A stretch of 64,000 nucleotides of DNA. It comes from Pseudomonas sp. FP2196. GTDB lineage: Bacteria > Pseudomonadota > Gammaproteobacteria > Pseudomonadales > Pseudomonadaceae. The stretch covers positions 4,577,501-4,641,500 of the forward strand of contig NZ_CP117445.1 in the NCBI RefSeq assembly GCF_030687715.1, in the 5' to 3' direction. The notes below the pieces were generated by a model. That model saw only the letters and a list, made by a program, of their open reading frames with translations, was not told the origin of the DNA and did no database searches. Positions 26,174-35,324 of the stretch are shown here, one piece after another. The stretch's first letter is position 1. Every line of letters starts with the position of its first letter. The position numbers and the translations under genes were made by a program.

Positions 26174-26692
26174 ATGCCATCGAAAACCACTCGTTTTTTA
26201 CTCACCAGCCTGCTCTGCCTACCGCCCGCCGGGGCTGCGACCAGCCTTCATCGTTGCGAAGCGCCCGATGGCGGCATAACGTTTACCAGCATGAGCTGTG
26301 CGCTCGGCGAGCAACTTTCAGTGCAGGAAGTACACCCCTATTTGCCCGGATCGGTTGTGGCGATCATGCCGGAACACAACCACGAAGAAATATCCGGTAT
26401 GAAAACCGAAGCTCGAGCGCCGGGCATTGTCGGCCGCAAAGAAGACCCATGCGGAAATCTGATCAATGCCAGACAACGCCGTGAGGCAATAATCAATCAA
26501 CGCGTGATCTCCGGCATGAGTCAGCAGGACGTCGAAAGCGCGCTAGGCAAACCGGACAAGGTGAATATTCGAACGTCGACGACGAGCTATCGATACGACC
26601 TCAAGCGAGGCAGAAGCGCTCAAGTCGATTTTGATGAGAGAGGATGCGTGAAAGGAAAAGCCAAACCCCGGACAGCAAAAAGCCCGCGTTAA
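26174..26692 (+). CDS. Putative periplasmic protein, DUF4124/SmpA-like
   Basis: 172 residues from ATG 26174 (GGAGG upstream). A Sec signal (SKTTRFLLTSLLCLPPAGAA) is cleaved near residue 22. Residues 23-50 (LHRCEAPDGGITFTSMSC) look like the DUF4124 beta unit. Residues 115-150 read VISGMSQQDVESALGKPDKV, the repeat of BamE/SmpA-type proteins. Its stop codon lies inside the following terminator loop. Function unknown. Confidence 0.7.
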   Translation: MPSKTTRFLLTSLLCLPPAGAATSLHRCEAPDGGITFTSMSCALGEQLSVQEVHPYLPGSVVAIMPEHNHEEISGMKTEARAPGIVGRKEDPCGNLINARQRREAIINQRVISGMSQQDVESALGKPDKVNIRTSTTSYRYDLKRGRSAQVDFDERGCVKGKAKPRTAKSPR

Positions 26693-26705
26693 ACGCGGGC
26701 TTTTT
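26677..26705 (+). terminator. Intrinsic terminator
   Basis: AAAAAGCCCGCGTT-a-AACGCGGGCTTTTT at the end of the periplasmic protein gene. It is symmetric, so it may also end the leftward tRNA transcript. Confidence 0.9.
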
Positions 26706-26711
26706 GGTATA

Positions 26712-26788
26712 TGGTGCACTCGACAGGATTCGAACCTGTGACCGCTCGGTTCGTAGCCGAGTACTCTATCCAGCTGAGCTACGAGTGC
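26712..26788 (-). tRNA. tRNA-Arg (ACG), copy 1
   Basis: 77 nt with encoded CCA. Acceptor GCACTCG/CGAGTGC, anticodon loop CTACGAA (ACG; A34 becomes inosine to read CGU/C/A), T-arm ACAGG-TTCGAAT-CCTGT. All stems pair. Confidence 0.95.
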
Positions 26789-26859
26789 ATGTGTGTTTTT
26801 AGACCAGATCACAACTGGCTGAAGCAAAGCTACCTGCATTGCTGCAACTAACTCTTAAA

Positions 26860-26936
26860 TGGTGCACTCGACAGGATTCGAACCTGTGACCGCTCGGTTC
26901 GTAGCCGAGTACTCTATCCAGCTGAGCTACGAGTGC
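26860..26936 (-). tRNA. tRNA-Arg (ACG), copy 2
   Basis: Identical in sequence to the copy at 26712-26788 and exactly 148 bp away. The spacers are also nearly alike, pointing to tandem duplication of a tRNA-plus-spacer unit. Confidence 0.95.
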
Positions 26937-27007
26937 ATTTGTGTTTTTAAACCAGATCACAACTGGCTAAAGCAAAGCCACTTATATTGCTATAAGTAAC
27001 TCTTAAA

Positions 27008-27084
27008 TGGTGCACTCGACAGGATTCGAACCTGTGACCGCTCGGTTCGTAGCCGAGTACTCTATCCAGCTGAGCTACGAGTGC
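27008..27084 (-). tRNA. tRNA-Arg (ACG), copy 3
   Basis: Third identical copy, again 148 bp on. As the genes are read leftward, this is the first tRNA-Arg of the cluster after tRNA-Ser. Confidence 0.95.
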
Positions 27085-27191
27085 ATTTGTTGCGCCGCAT
27101 TATAGCCCGTCTAATCTCTATTCCAACCACTTTTTCTAATAAATTCAACAACTTACAGAAAAAGCCAGATTACGACGTACTAAGCAAATAA

Positions 27192-27282
27192 TGGCGGAGA
27201 ACGGGGGATTCGAACCCCCGACACCCTTTTGAGGTGTACTCCCTTAGCAGGGGAGCGCCTTCGGCCACTCGGCCAGCTCTCC
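27192..27282 (-). tRNA. tRNA-Ser (GCT)
   Basis: 91 nt with CCA. Acceptor GGAGAGC/(G)TTCTCC, anticodon loop CTGCTAA (GCT, reading AGC/AGU) and the long variable arm ACACCTC-aaaa-GGGTGT typical of tRNA-Ser. The first RNA of the leftward tRNA cluster downstream of csrA. Confidence 0.95.
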
Positions 27283-27344
27283 GCAACACGGGGCGTATCT
27301 TAACCAACCTTTTCCCCGTTTGCAAACATAAAAATCGATAAAAA

Positions 27345-27533
27345 TTAATGGCTTGGTTCTTCGTCCTTCTCTTTCTTTATACGCAGGTAAATTTCCTCAC
27401 GGTGCACGGCAACCTCTTTCGGAGCGTTCACACCGATGCGCACTTGATTTCCTTTAACGCCGAGCACGGTCACGGTGATTTCGCCATCACCGATAATCAG
27501 GCTTTCTGCGCACCGACGAGTCAGAATCAGCAT
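27345..27533 (-). CDS. csrA: Carbon storage regulator CsrA/RsmA
   Basis: 62 residues from ATG 27533, where AGGAG precedes by about six bases; the longer frame is not coding. [20 protein letters not shown] is the conserved first strand pair with the RNA-binding L4/R6/R7, and [12 protein letters not shown] holds R44, the second RNA contact. It forms a strand-swapped dimer that blocks ribosome entry at GGA motifs and is itself titrated by RsmX/Y/Z RNAs. In Pseudomonas this copy, downstream of lysC and before the tRNAs, is rsmA. Confidence 0.97.
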   Translation of the reverse strand: MLILTRRCAESLIIGDGEITVTVLGVKGNQVRIGVNAPKEVAVHREEIYLRIKKEKDEEPSH

Positions 27534-27671
27534 ACCTTTCTCCTCACGCATTTCATTCAGGGACAACAGTCTGCAAAAAAAAGGCACCCGACCTACAACC
27601 GGAGCGATCGTAGCCCTACATGCCTGAGTATTGACCAGCGCGAGCAAAAGAACAGTTCAGGGCTCGCGCCA

Positions 27672-27706
27672 TTCAAAAATAAAGGGCGCGGTCAGACCGC
27701 GCCCTT
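27672..27706 (-). terminator. Intrinsic terminator of lysC
   Basis: On the minus strand AAGGGCGCGGT-ctg-ACCGCGCCCTT runs into TTATTTTT, 13 bp after the lysC stop. Transcription into csrA must therefore start anew or read through. Confidence 0.88.
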
Positions 27707-27718
27707 CAAGAAACCGAA

Positions 27719-28213
27719 TTACTCGCCCTGACGGGCCGGAGCATCCAGTTCGAAAGCCGTGTGCAGAGCGCGCACGGCCAGTTCCAGATACTTCTCTTCG
27801 ATCACTACGGAAACCTTGATTTCCGAGGTCGAGATCATCTGGATGTTGATGCTTTCTTTCGCCAGGGATTCGAACATGCGGCTGGCCACGCCTGCATGGG
27901 AACGCATGCCGACGCCGACGATCGAGACCTTGGCAATCTTGGTGTCGCCAACCACTTCACGGGCACCGATCTCGCGAGCGGTGTTTTCCAGCACGGTCTG
28001 TGCGGCCTGGTAGTCGTTGCGGTGCACGGTGAAGGTGAAGTCGGTGGTGTTATCGTGCGCAACGTTCTGCACGATCATGTCGACTTCGATGTTCGCGGCA
28101 CTGATCGGGCCGAGAATCTTGAACGCCACACCCGGGGTGTCTGGCACGCCACGGATGGTCAGCTTGGCTTCATCGCGGTTGAAAGCGATGCCGGAAATGA
28201 TCGGCTGTTCCAT
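27719..28213 (-). CDS. Probable nested aspartate kinase beta subunit
   Basis: Within lysC the bases AGAGGAAACC stand directly before an in-frame ATG at 28213 (MEQPIISGIAFNRDEAKLT). The 164-residue product would be just the two ACT regulatory domains. Nested beta subunits made this way are established for several bacterial class-II aspartokinases. Here the good SD is seen; use of the start is inferred. Confidence 0.6.
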   Translation of the reverse strand: MEQPIISGIAFNRDEAKLTIRGVPDTPGVAFKILGPISAANIEVDMIVQNVAHDNTTDFTFTVHRNDYQAAQTVLENTAREIGAREVVGDTKIAKVSIVGVGMRSHAGVASRMFESLAKESINIQMISTSEIKVSVVIEEKYLELAVRALHTAFELDAPARQGE

Positions 28214-28960
28214 GGTTTCCTCTTCATCAATAGTAATGAGGGTGCCCGGACCCTCCTTGAAGCTGTGCAGTACGCGCAGCGGAACGTTGTACTTGCCGGC
28301 GAATTCCACCGCACGGATCTGCAACACCTTGGAGCCGAGGCTGGCCATTTCCAGCATCTCTTCGAAGGTAATCTTGTCCAGACGCTGAGCGACCGGCACC
28401 ACACGCGGGTCGGTGGTATAGACACCATCGACGTCAGTGTAGATCTGGCATTCGTCAGCCTTCAGCGCTGCAGCGAGTGCCACGCCGGTCGTATCGGAAC
28501 CGCCACGACCCAGCGTAGTGATGTTGCCGTGTTCGTCGACACCCTGGAAACCGGCGACAACGACAACGCGGCCGGCCTTCAGATCACCACGGATCTTCTG
28601 GTCATCAATCTGCAAGATACGCGCTTTATTGTGCGCACTGTCCGTCAGGATCCGCACCTGATTACCGGTGTACGACACCGCCGGCACACCGCGCTTGATC
28701 AGCGCCATGGCCAACAGGGCAATCGTCACCTGCTCACCGGTGGAAACGATCACGTCCAGTTCACGCGGAACCGGTTGAGTGTCGCCACTGATTTGCTTGG
28801 CCAGATCGATCAGACGGTTGGTTTCGCCGCTCATTGCAGACAGCACGACCACCAGGTCATCGCCGGCATCGCGGAATTTCTTAACCTTGTCGGCGACCTG
28901 CTCGATTCTCTCGACAGTGCCGACCGAGGTGCCTCCAAATTTCTGTACGATCAAAGCCAT
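27719..28960 (-). CDS. lysC: Aspartate kinase LysC
   Basis: 413 residues from ATG 28960 (GAGG upstream). MALIVQKFGGTSVGTVERIE is the amino-acid-kinase start with the ATP-binding KFGGTS; the active-site acidic cluster TDVDGVYTTDPR is near residue 175, and two ACT domains occupy residues about 265-413 (feedback site for lysine and threonine). It phosphorylates aspartate for Lys/Met/Thr synthesis. An internal ATG at 28213, preceded by GAGGAA, probably yields a separate beta subunit (listed separately). Follows alaS on the same strand. Confidence 0.97.
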   Translation of the reverse strand: MALIVQKFGGTSVGTVERIEQVADKVKKFRDAGDDLVVVLSAMSGETNRLIDLAKQISGDTQPVPRELDVIVSTGEQVTIALLAMALIKRGVPAVSYTGNQVRILTDSAHNKARILQIDDQKIRGDLKAGRVVVVAGFQGVDEHGNITTLGRGGSDTTGVALAAALKADECQIYTDVDGVYTTDPRVVPVAQRLDKITFEEMLEMASLGSKVLQIRAVEFAGKYNVPLRVLHSFKEGPGTLITIDEEETMEQPIISGIAFNRDEAKLTIRGVPDTPGVAFKILGPISAANIEVDMIVQNVAHDNTTDFTFTVHRNDYQAAQTVLENTAREIGAREVVGDTKIAKVSIVGVGMRSHAGVASRMFESLAKESINIQMISTSEIKVSVVIEEKYLELAVRALHTAFELDAPARQGE

Positions 28961-29014
28961 TTCAAAGCCGCCTCTGCCCATGAAGGGCGCCCAAATAATC
29001 ACTCAAACAGCCGT

Positions 29015-29041
29015 CGGGCCCGCCACTAGACTGCGGGCCCG
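29015..29041 (-). other. GC-rich hairpin between alaS and lysC
   Basis: CGGGCCCGC-n9-GCGGGCCCG, a perfect nine-base stem without a T run, in the 91-bp gap after alaS. It could stall or stabilise the alaS-lysC transcript. Confidence 0.5.
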
Positions 29042-29051
29042 GCGCGCCGCC

Positions 29052-31670
29052 TTATAAAGCTTGCTCGACGAATGGAACGGTCAGCGCCAGTGCGCCATCC
29101 AGTGCGCCGGCGTCGACACCGCCGCCCTGCGCCATGTCTGGACGACCACCGCCCTTCCCGCCCACTGCCGCAGCAGCCTGTTTCATCAAATCACCGGCTT
29201 TGAGTTGGCCAGTCAGGTCTTTGGTTACGCCTGCAACCAGAACGACCTTTTCCTCATGGACACTGCCGAGCAGGATCACTGCGCGGCCGAGTTTGTTTTT
29301 CAGCTGATCGACCAGCGCCAGCAACGCCTTGGCGTCCTGACCATCCAGACGTGCGGCCAGAACCTTCACGCCTTTGACGTCCAGCGCCGAGCTCGACAGA
29401 TCGTCGCCCGCAGCGCTTGCAGCCTTGGCCTGCAACTGCTCGAGTTGCTTTTCCAGCGCACGGTTGCGCTCGAGTACTGCCGACAGCTTGTCGATCAGGT
29501 TGTCGCGGCTGCCCTTGACCAGGCTGGCCGCTTCCTTGAGTTGTTCTTCTGCAGCGTTCAAGTAGGCCAGTGCCGCGGCACCGGTGACTGCCTCGATACG
29601 ACGCACGCCCGATGCCACACCGCCTTCGCTGATGATTTTCAGCAGGCCGATGTCGCCGGTACGGTTGGCGTGGATACCGCCGCACAGTTCGACGGAGAAA
29701 TCCCCGCCCATGCTGAGCACGCGTACGTTGTCGCCGTACTTCTCGCCGAACAGCGCCATCGCGCCTTTCTGCTTGGCGGTTTCGATGTCGGTTTCTTCGG
29801 TTTCAACGGCGGAGTTCTTGCGAATCTCGGCGTTGACGATGTCTTCCAGTGCCTTGATTTGCTCTGGCTTGATCGCTTCAAAGTGGCTGAAGTCGAAGCG
29901 CAGACGCTGGCTATCAACCAACGAACCTTTCTGCTGAACGTGCTCGCCCAGCACTTTGCGCAATGCAGCGTGCAGCAAGTGGGTGGCCGAGTGGTTCAGC
30001 GCAGTGGCGTGACGCACGTCAGCTTCAACGTGGGTTTCCACCGGAGCGCCAATGATCAGGCTGCCCGAGGCCAGCACACCGTGGTGCAGGAATGCGCCGC
30101 CGGTCTTGGTGGTGTCGCGCACGTCGAAACGGCTGTTGCCGGCCTGAATGAAACCGCAGTCGCCGATCTGGCCGCCGGATTCAGCGTAGAACGGCGTCTG
30201 ATTCAGAACGATCACCGCCTCTTCGCCTTCATTCAAGACGTCGACCGACTGGCCTTCTTTATAGATAGCGACAATTTTGGCGGAGCCGCTGGTGGCTTTA
30301 TAACCGGTGAATTCGGTGGCTACGTCCACCTTGACCAGCGTGTTGTAGTCCAGGCCGAACGAGCTGGCCGAACGTGCGCGCACGCGCTGGGCTTCCATCT
30401 CACGTTCAAAACCGGCTTCGTCGACGGTCAGGCTGCGCTCGCGGGCGATGTCCGCGGTCAGGTCCATCGGGAAACCGTAGGTGTCGTAGAGTTTGAACAC
30501 GACGTCGCCCGGCACCACGGTGCCTTTGAGTTCGGCCAGATCCTGCTCGAGAATCTTCAGACCGTGTTCCAGGGTCTTGGAGAACTGCTCTTCTTCGGCC
30601 TTGAGTACGCGCTCGATATTGCTCTGCTGCTTTTTCAGTTCCGGGAACGCTTCGCCCATCTCGGCGACCAGCGCCGCAACGATCTTGTAGAAAAAGCTGC
30701 CCGTGGCGCCGAGCTTGTTGCCGTGACGGCAGGCGCGACGAATGATCCGGCGCAGCACGTAACCACGGCCTTCGTTGGACGGCAGCACGCCGTCGGCGAT
30801 GAGGAAACCGCACGAACGAATGTGGTCGGACACAACCTTGAGCGAAGACTGGTCGCCATTTTCGCAGCCGATTGCTTCAGCCGAGGCTTTCAGCAGGTTC
30901 TTGAACAGGTCGATGTCGTAGTTGGAATTGACGTGCTGCATCACCGCACTGATCCGCTCCAGGCCCATGCCGGTATCCACCGACGGCGCTGGCAACGGAT
31001 GCAACACGCCATCGGCGGTGCGGTTGAACTGCATGAACACGTTGTTCCAGATCTCGATGTAACGGTCGCCGTCTTCTTCAGGCGAGCCCGGTGGGCCGCC
31101 CCAGATGTGGTCGCCGTGATCGTAGAAAATCTCGGTGCACGGACCGCACGGGCCGGTATCGCCCATGGTCCAGAAGTTGTCGGAGGCGTATGGCGCGCCT
31201 TTGTTGTCGCCGATGCGGATCATGCGCTCGACTGGCACACCGATTTGCTTGGTCCAGATGTCATAGGCTTCGTCGTCGGAGGCGTAGACGGTGACCCAGA
31301 GCTTTTCCTTCGGCAGTTTCAGAACGCCGGTCAGGAAGGTCCAGGCGAAGGTGATCGCGTCGTGCTTGAAATAGTCACCGAAACTGAAGTTACCGAGCAT
31401 TTCGAAGAACGTGTGGTGACGAGCGGTATAACCGACGTTTTCCAGGTCACTGTTCTTGCCACCGGCGCGCACGCATTTCTGGCTGCTGGTCGCACGGGTG
31501 TACGCACGTTTTTCCTGGCCCAGGAAGCAGTCCTTGAACTGGTTCATCCCCGCGTTGGTGAACAGCAGGGTTGGGTCGTTGCCCGGAATCAAAGAGCTGG
31601 AGGCTACACGGGTGTGGCCTTGCTCTTCGAAGAAGCGAAGGAAGGCTTCACGGATTTCTGCGCTTTTCAT
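29052..31670 (-). CDS. alaS: Alanine-tRNA ligase
   Basis: 872 residues from ATG 31670 ([19 protein letters not shown]), the family's usual start; the frame opens at 31736. Class II synthetase core (motif 2 with [20 protein letters not shown]), tRNA-recognition helices, editing domain with zinc ligands H560-x3-H564 (HSATH) and C663-x3-H667 (CGGIH), then the C-Ala oligomerisation part. It charges tRNA-Ala and clears Ser/Gly mischarged tRNA. First gene of the leftward alaS-lysC group. Confidence 0.98.
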   Translation of the reverse strand: MKSAEIREAFLRFFEEQGHTRVASSSLIPGNDPTLLFTNAGMNQFKDCFLGQEKRAYTRATSSQKCVRAGGKNSDLENVGYTARHHTFFEMLGNFSFGDYFKHDAITFAWTFLTGVLKLPKEKLWVTVYASDDEAYDIWTKQIGVPVERMIRIGDNKGAPYASDNFWTMGDTGPCGPCTEIFYDHGDHIWGGPPGSPEEDGDRYIEIWNNVFMQFNRTADGVLHPLPAPSVDTGMGLERISAVMQHVNSNYDIDLFKNLLKASAEAIGCENGDQSSLKVVSDHIRSCGFLIADGVLPSNEGRGYVLRRIIRRACRHGNKLGATGSFFYKIVAALVAEMGEAFPELKKQQSNIERVLKAEEEQFSKTLEHGLKILEQDLAELKGTVVPGDVVFKLYDTYGFPMDLTADIARERSLTVDEAGFEREMEAQRVRARSASSFGLDYNTLVKVDVATEFTGYKATSGSAKIVAIYKEGQSVDVLNEGEEAVIVLNQTPFYAESGGQIGDCGFIQAGNSRFDVRDTTKTGGAFLHHGVLASGSLIIGAPVETHVEADVRHATALNHSATHLLHAALRKVLGEHVQQKGSLVDSQRLRFDFSHFEAIKPEQIKALEDIVNAEIRKNSAVETEETDIETAKQKGAMALFGEKYGDNVRVLSMGGDFSVELCGGIHANRTGDIGLLKIISEGGVASGVRRIEAVTGAAALAYLNAAEEQLKEAASLVKGSRDNLIDKLSAVLERNRALEKQLEQLQAKAASAAGDDLSSSALDVKGVKVLAARLDGQDAKALLALVDQLKNKLGRAVILLGSVHEEKVVLVAGVTKDLTGQLKAGDLMKQAAAAVGGKGGGRPDMAQGGGVDAGALDGALALTVPFVEQAL

Positions 31671-31816
31671 TAGGTTCTTCCACGGAGGCTGCGGCCAAAG
31701 GCCTGTGCGAAACGTCAACAGACGAAGCGACGGCAAAGGGCCGCATTATATCGGCCCAGCGCGCGGGGTACAGCGTGTTTATACGATAGAAACGGTCAAT
31801 TGGACGGCTAACGCTG

Positions 31817-32821
31817 TCACTTGCGCGAAAACTCGACGAAAGTCGCGATCACTTGCTCGATTTGCGAGCGATTGACGTCCATGTGCGTGACCATGCGCAG
31901 GCGTGCGGCGGCGCTCAATTTGATCCCGCGCTCGGCGGCAAATGCCTTGATCGCCTCTGCCTTGTCGCCCATCTGCACATAAACCATGTTGGTCTGCACC
32001 GGCTCGACGGTGAAGCCTGCTTCACGCATGCCTTCGGCGAGAAATTGCGCGTTGGCGTGGTCATCCGCCAGACGCTCGACGTTGTGATCCAGCGCGTACA
32101 GCCCCGCCGCTGCCAGCAATCCGGCCTGACGCATGCCGCCGCCGACCATTTTGCGCAGGCGACGCGCCTTGCCGATCAACTCGACCGAACCGCACAACAC
32201 CGACCCCACTGGCGCGCCAAGGCCTTTGGACAGGCACACAGACACCGAATCGAAATGCTGGGTGATTTGCCGGGCATCAACGCCCTGCTTGACGGCCGCG
32301 TTGTACAACCGCGCGCCGTCCAGGTGCAGTTGCAAGCCATTGTCCTGCGTGAACTTGCGCGCCCGCGCCAGATACTCCAGCGGCAGCACTTTGCCTTGCA
32401 TGGTGTTTTCCAGCGCCAGCAATCGCGTCCGGGCAAAGTGGAAATCATCCGGCTTGATCGCGGCGGCAACCTGATCCAGATCCAGCGAGCCGTCGGCCTG
32501 CACTTCCAGCGGCTGTGGCTGGATCGAACCAAGCACTGCCGCACCGCCGCCCTCGTACTTATAGGTGTGCGCCTGCTGGCCAACGATGTACTCGTCACCG
32601 CGCTCGCAATGCGCCATCAGCCCGAGCAGGTTGCTCATGGTGCCGGTCGGCACAAACAGCGCAGCGGCGAAACCCAGCCGTTTTGCCAGTTCGGCTTCCA
32701 GACGATTGACCGTCGGATCTTCGCCGTACACGTCGTCACCGGTGTCCGCCGCGGTCATCGCGTCGAGCATGGCGGGAGTCGGTTGAGTGACGGTGTCGCT
32801 GCGAAGATCGATAACGCTCAT
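31817..32821 (-). CDS. ltaE: Low-specificity L-threonine aldolase
   Basis: 334 residues. Fold-type I PLP enzyme: start [19 protein letters not shown], glycine-rich phosphate site [19 protein letters not shown] with the PLP-binding Asp near 168, and Schiff-base Lys199 in [12 protein letters not shown]. Cleaves threonine or allo-threonine to glycine and acetaldehyde. Divergent from the riboswitch-controlled ribH gene. Confidence 0.95.
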   Translation of the reverse strand: MSVIDLRSDTVTQPTPAMLDAMTAADTGDDVYGEDPTVNRLEAELAKRLGFAAALFVPTGTMSNLLGLMAHCERGDEYIVGQQAHTYKYEGGGAAVLGSIQPQPLEVQADGSLDLDQVAAAIKPDDFHFARTRLLALENTMQGKVLPLEYLARARKFTQDNGLQLHLDGARLYNAAVKQGVDARQITQHFDSVSVCLSKGLGAPVGSVLCGSVELIGKARRLRKMVGGGMRQAGLLAAAGLYALDHNVERLADDHANAQFLAEGMREAGFTVEPVQTNMVYVQMGDKAEAIKAFAAERGIKLSAAARLRMVTHMDVNRSQIEQVIATFVEFSRK

Positions 32822-33021
32822 GAACCTGGCCTCAAGTCAGCAGGGGAAATCCCTTTACGAAGGTGAATTACTGCGGTCATCGCGCCGATTAATCAACCCT
32901 TGGCACAGGAAAACAGTTCACAAGTCTTCAAAAAAACCGATAGCAATCATCACAAAGGCGCAATGCGCAGATACAAAATCTGTGTTAAAAACGCTGCGCC
33001 GCCCACAAAAGGTCGGCGAAA

Positions 33022-33190
33022 ACGTTCTCAGGGCGGGGTGCAATTCCCCACCGGCGGTAATTGCGCGCAATGCGTATAGCCCGCGAGCGCTTGGCGACGA
33101 ACACGGCTTCGGCGGTGGATGGCGGCAAGGTCAGCAGACCCGGTGTGATTCCGGGGCCGACGGTCATAGTCCGGATGAAGAGAGAACGGG
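33022..33190 (+). ncRNA. FMN riboswitch (RFN element)
   Basis: Matches the RFN core throughout: TTCTCAGGGCGGGGTGCAAT, CCACCGGCGGTAATTGCGC, AGCCCGCGAGCGC, GTCAGCAGACCCGGTGTGAT and GTCATAGTCCGGATGAAGAG, closed by GAGAACG pairing with CGTTCTC. It lies about 105 bp before the lumazine synthase start. Binding of FMN would turn off the gene, in Pseudomonas probably by blocking translation or ending transcription; no strong terminator stem is seen, favouring translation control. Confidence 0.97.
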
Positions 33191-33294
33191 ATTGACGCTA
33201 AAGGGCCGTCCGCGTGCATTCGTGCGAGCGTGCGCCCCCTTGAATCCCCTTCGATTCATAACGCCCTGTTTTTCACACAAACAGGAGTCAGAAC

Positions 33295-33804
33295 ATGCAA
33301 CCCACCGCTATCGATAGCAAAAGCAAACACCCTCACGGCGAGCGCGTTGCGTTCATCCAGGCCTGCTGGCACAAGGAAATCGTCGACCAGAGCCGTAAAG
33401 GCTTCCTCGCCGAAATGCTCGTTCAGGGTTATCAGGAATCGGACATCGACTTTTTCGAAGTCGGCGGCGCCTTTGAAATGCCCTTGCACGCCAAGCTACT
33501 GGCCAAAACCGGTCGTTATGCCGGCATTGTCGCGGCAGCCCTGGTCGTGGACGGCGGCATCTACCGTCACGAGTTCGTTGCCCAGTCGGTGGTCAGCGGC
33601 CTGATGCAGGTGCAACTGGAAACCGAAGTACCGGTGTTCTCGGTGTCCCTGACCCCGCATCACTTCCATTCCGGTGAAGAACATCAGAAGTTCTTCTTTG
33701 AGCACTTTGTGCACAAGGGCCAGGAAGCGGCGCGGACTTGCGCGGATACGCTGCAGAAGCTTCGTGCGTTGCGCCGTACTGAGCCGCGTGCTGTAGCCGT
33801 GTAA
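33295..33804 (+). CDS. ribH2: 6,7-dimethyl-8-ribityllumazine synthase, RibH2 type
   Basis: 169 residues from ATG 33295 (AGGAG upstream). Lumazine synthase core: VAFIQACWHKEIVDQSRKGF, FFEVGGAFEMPLHAKLLA (phosphate/substrate loop), VVDGGIYRHEFVAQ and PVFSVSLTPHHFHSGEEHQ. The double His and the EEHQKFF tail are the RibH2 (decameric, low-activity) marks rather than the icosahedral RibH. Directly downstream of the FMN riboswitch and alone, so it is an extra, FMN-repressed copy. The main rib genes are elsewhere. Confidence 0.88.
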   Translation: MQPTAIDSKSKHPHGERVAFIQACWHKEIVDQSRKGFLAEMLVQGYQESDIDFFEVGGAFEMPLHAKLLAKTGRYAGIVAAALVVDGGIYRHEFVAQSVVSGLMQVQLETEVPVFSVSLTPHHFHSGEEHQKFFFEHFVHKGQEAARTCADTLQKLRALRRTEPRAVAV

Positions 33805-33837
33805 CGTCGAGTGAGTTTTTGACCTCACTCAAATCAA

Positions 33838-33930
33838 ATGTGGGAGCGAGCCAGCTCGCGAAGAGGGACTGCCAGCCGACGACAAGTTGACTGGTAGACC
33901 GCTTTCGCGAGCAGGCTCGCTCCCACATTG
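33838..33930. repeat. REPIN (REP doublet)
   Basis: Two inverted REP sequences: TGTGGGAGCGAGCCAGCTCG ... CGCGAGCAGGCTCGCTCCCA, about 50 bp between the arms. Typical of Pseudomonas intergenic REPINs mobilised by a RAYT transposase encoded elsewhere. Sits between converging ribH2 and astE. Confidence 0.85.
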
Positions 33931-33956
33931 GTTTTGTGCCGATTCAGATGTCGCTA

Positions 33957-34964
33957 TCAGGCGAGGTTTTCGTCGCCGGCCGGGACGATCAGGATGCCCG
34001 CGCGCAAGCCGTTCTTGACCTTCGGATTGGGGAAGATGATGCGCGCGCCCTCCTCTTCGATGATCCAGCGGGTATTGGCCAGATCTTCGGCCAGCACATA
34101 ACCCACTTCCAGCTCGGAAAAGTTTTCGATGTCCTGCGGCAGGTTCAGGCGGAACGCATCGCTGTGCTTGATGATTTCCCGCGCCACGCTGAACAGTTGC
34201 AAACCGTCCAGGCCTTCCTCGGCGGCCGGCTCGTTGCCTTCGATGATCTGCTTCAGGCGGGTTTCCAGCAGCGACACATTGACCCCGTCGTTCTGCCCGA
34301 ACGGTCGCGCCTTGCCCAACTCCAGCGTGAAGGCTTCGGCATCGAGCTTGTCGTAGGTGTATGAGCTGAACACGATCGACGGTTTGTTCTGCAACAGCAC
34401 CGCTTCCATACCCGCAGCGCGCAGGCGTGCCAGTTCGCGCCGGGAATGCTGGCGACCTTCCTTCCACGGGTACAAAGCGAACTGCTCGATCTTCGAACCA
34501 CGAATCGCCGTGTGCAGGTCATAGTGCAGACGCTGGCGATCCGGCAGGCTGAAGAAACTCGCCGCCAGTCGTTCCAGCTCACAGGCGCGTATGGCTTCAG
34601 AACCGCTGGTTTGTTCATGACGGCCGTTGAACAGCCGATTGATGTCCTGCTCGACGAAGCGCTCACCCTTGCGAATCGCTTCCGGGTTGCCGAACAGGAA
34701 CAGAATTCGTGCGCGCGGCTTCAGATCGCCGCGTGCGATGTCGTGCAGCAGCCGATCAAGCAGCTCGATCGGTGCTGTTTCGTTGCCATGGATGCCCGCC
34801 GACAGCAGTAGATCCAGGCCATTGTCGCGTGCTTCGGGTGGCCGGACTTCCAGCGCACCTTCGCTCAACCAGCGCATCCGCACGCCTTCGACAGTCAGTT
34901 GAGTCTTCTCCGCCGGTTCGCGGCCGGCGAGGGTCAGTTCAAGCAGTTTGCCGAGGGCGAGCAT
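33957..34964 (-). CDS. astE: Succinylglutamate desuccinylase
   Basis: 335 residues. Zn carboxypeptidase-like (AstE/AspA family): H59 and E62 in GIHGNETAP and H151 in YDLHTAIRG bind zinc, with the catalytic Glu in [11 protein letters not shown] near residue 213. Last step of the AST pathway: succinylglutamate to glutamate and succinate. Last gene of the leftward aru operon, 12 bp after the small PA0900-like gene. Confidence 0.96.
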   Translation of the reverse strand: MLALGKLLELTLAGREPAEKTQLTVEGVRMRWLSEGALEVRPPEARDNGLDLLLSAGIHGNETAPIELLDRLLHDIARGDLKPRARILFLFGNPEAIRKGERFVEQDINRLFNGRHEQTSGSEAIRACELERLAASFFSLPDRQRLHYDLHTAIRGSKIEQFALYPWKEGRQHSRRELARLRAAGMEAVLLQNKPSIVFSSYTYDKLDAEAFTLELGKARPFGQNDGVNVSLLETRLKQIIEGNEPAAEEGLDGLQLFSVAREIIKHSDAFRLNLPQDIENFSELEVGYVLAEDLANTRWIIEEEGARIIFPNPKVKNGLRAGILIVPAGDENLA

Positions 34965-34976
34965 AGAGCGGTTTCC

Positions 34977-35267
34977 TTAGTGGTCGTGGTTGCAATCCGG
35001 GCCGTGCACGTGGTCTTCGTCGTCGCCGACGTCAGCCGGTTCCATTTCCAGTTGCAGACTTACCAGATTAGTCGCCAATGGGCGCAGCAGCAGGTTGGCG
35101 TACTCGGCGTCGCCTTCTTCGACGTCCACGCCGATCAGCAGTTGGCCACGGCCGTCCTGCTGGATCCACAGCTCTTTGCCTTGCCACATGACCGCGACGC
35201 GGGTGCACGAGGTTTGCAGTTGCGTGCCGTCGGTGTCTTCAAGGATCAGCTGCAGGGAATCGCTCAT
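34977..35267 (-). CDS. Conserved hypothetical protein of the aru operon
   Basis: 96 residues in the position held by PA0900 in P. aeruginosa, between aruB and astE. A beta-rich body (LQLILEDTDGTQLQTSCTRV) is followed by an acidic, His-rich tail (DDEDHVHGPDCNHDH) that could bind a metal. AstE in this operon is a zinc enzyme, so a metal-handling role is conceivable but only inference. Confidence 0.8.
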   Translation of the reverse strand: MSDSLQLILEDTDGTQLQTSCTRVAVMWQGKELWIQQDGRGQLLIGVDVEEGDAEYANLLLRPLATNLVSLQLEMEPADVGDDEDHVHGPDCNHDH

Positions 35268-35324
35268 GTTTTTACTCTCTTTGGGAGATAAACCGCGCGC
35301 CGCGTTCAGGCGACGCGCCGGCCA

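Noticed and set aside
29061..31673. 870-codon open frame on the plus strand
   Set aside because: Exactly antisense to alaS in a GC-rich gene; no SD and no domain. A shadow of the real reading frame.
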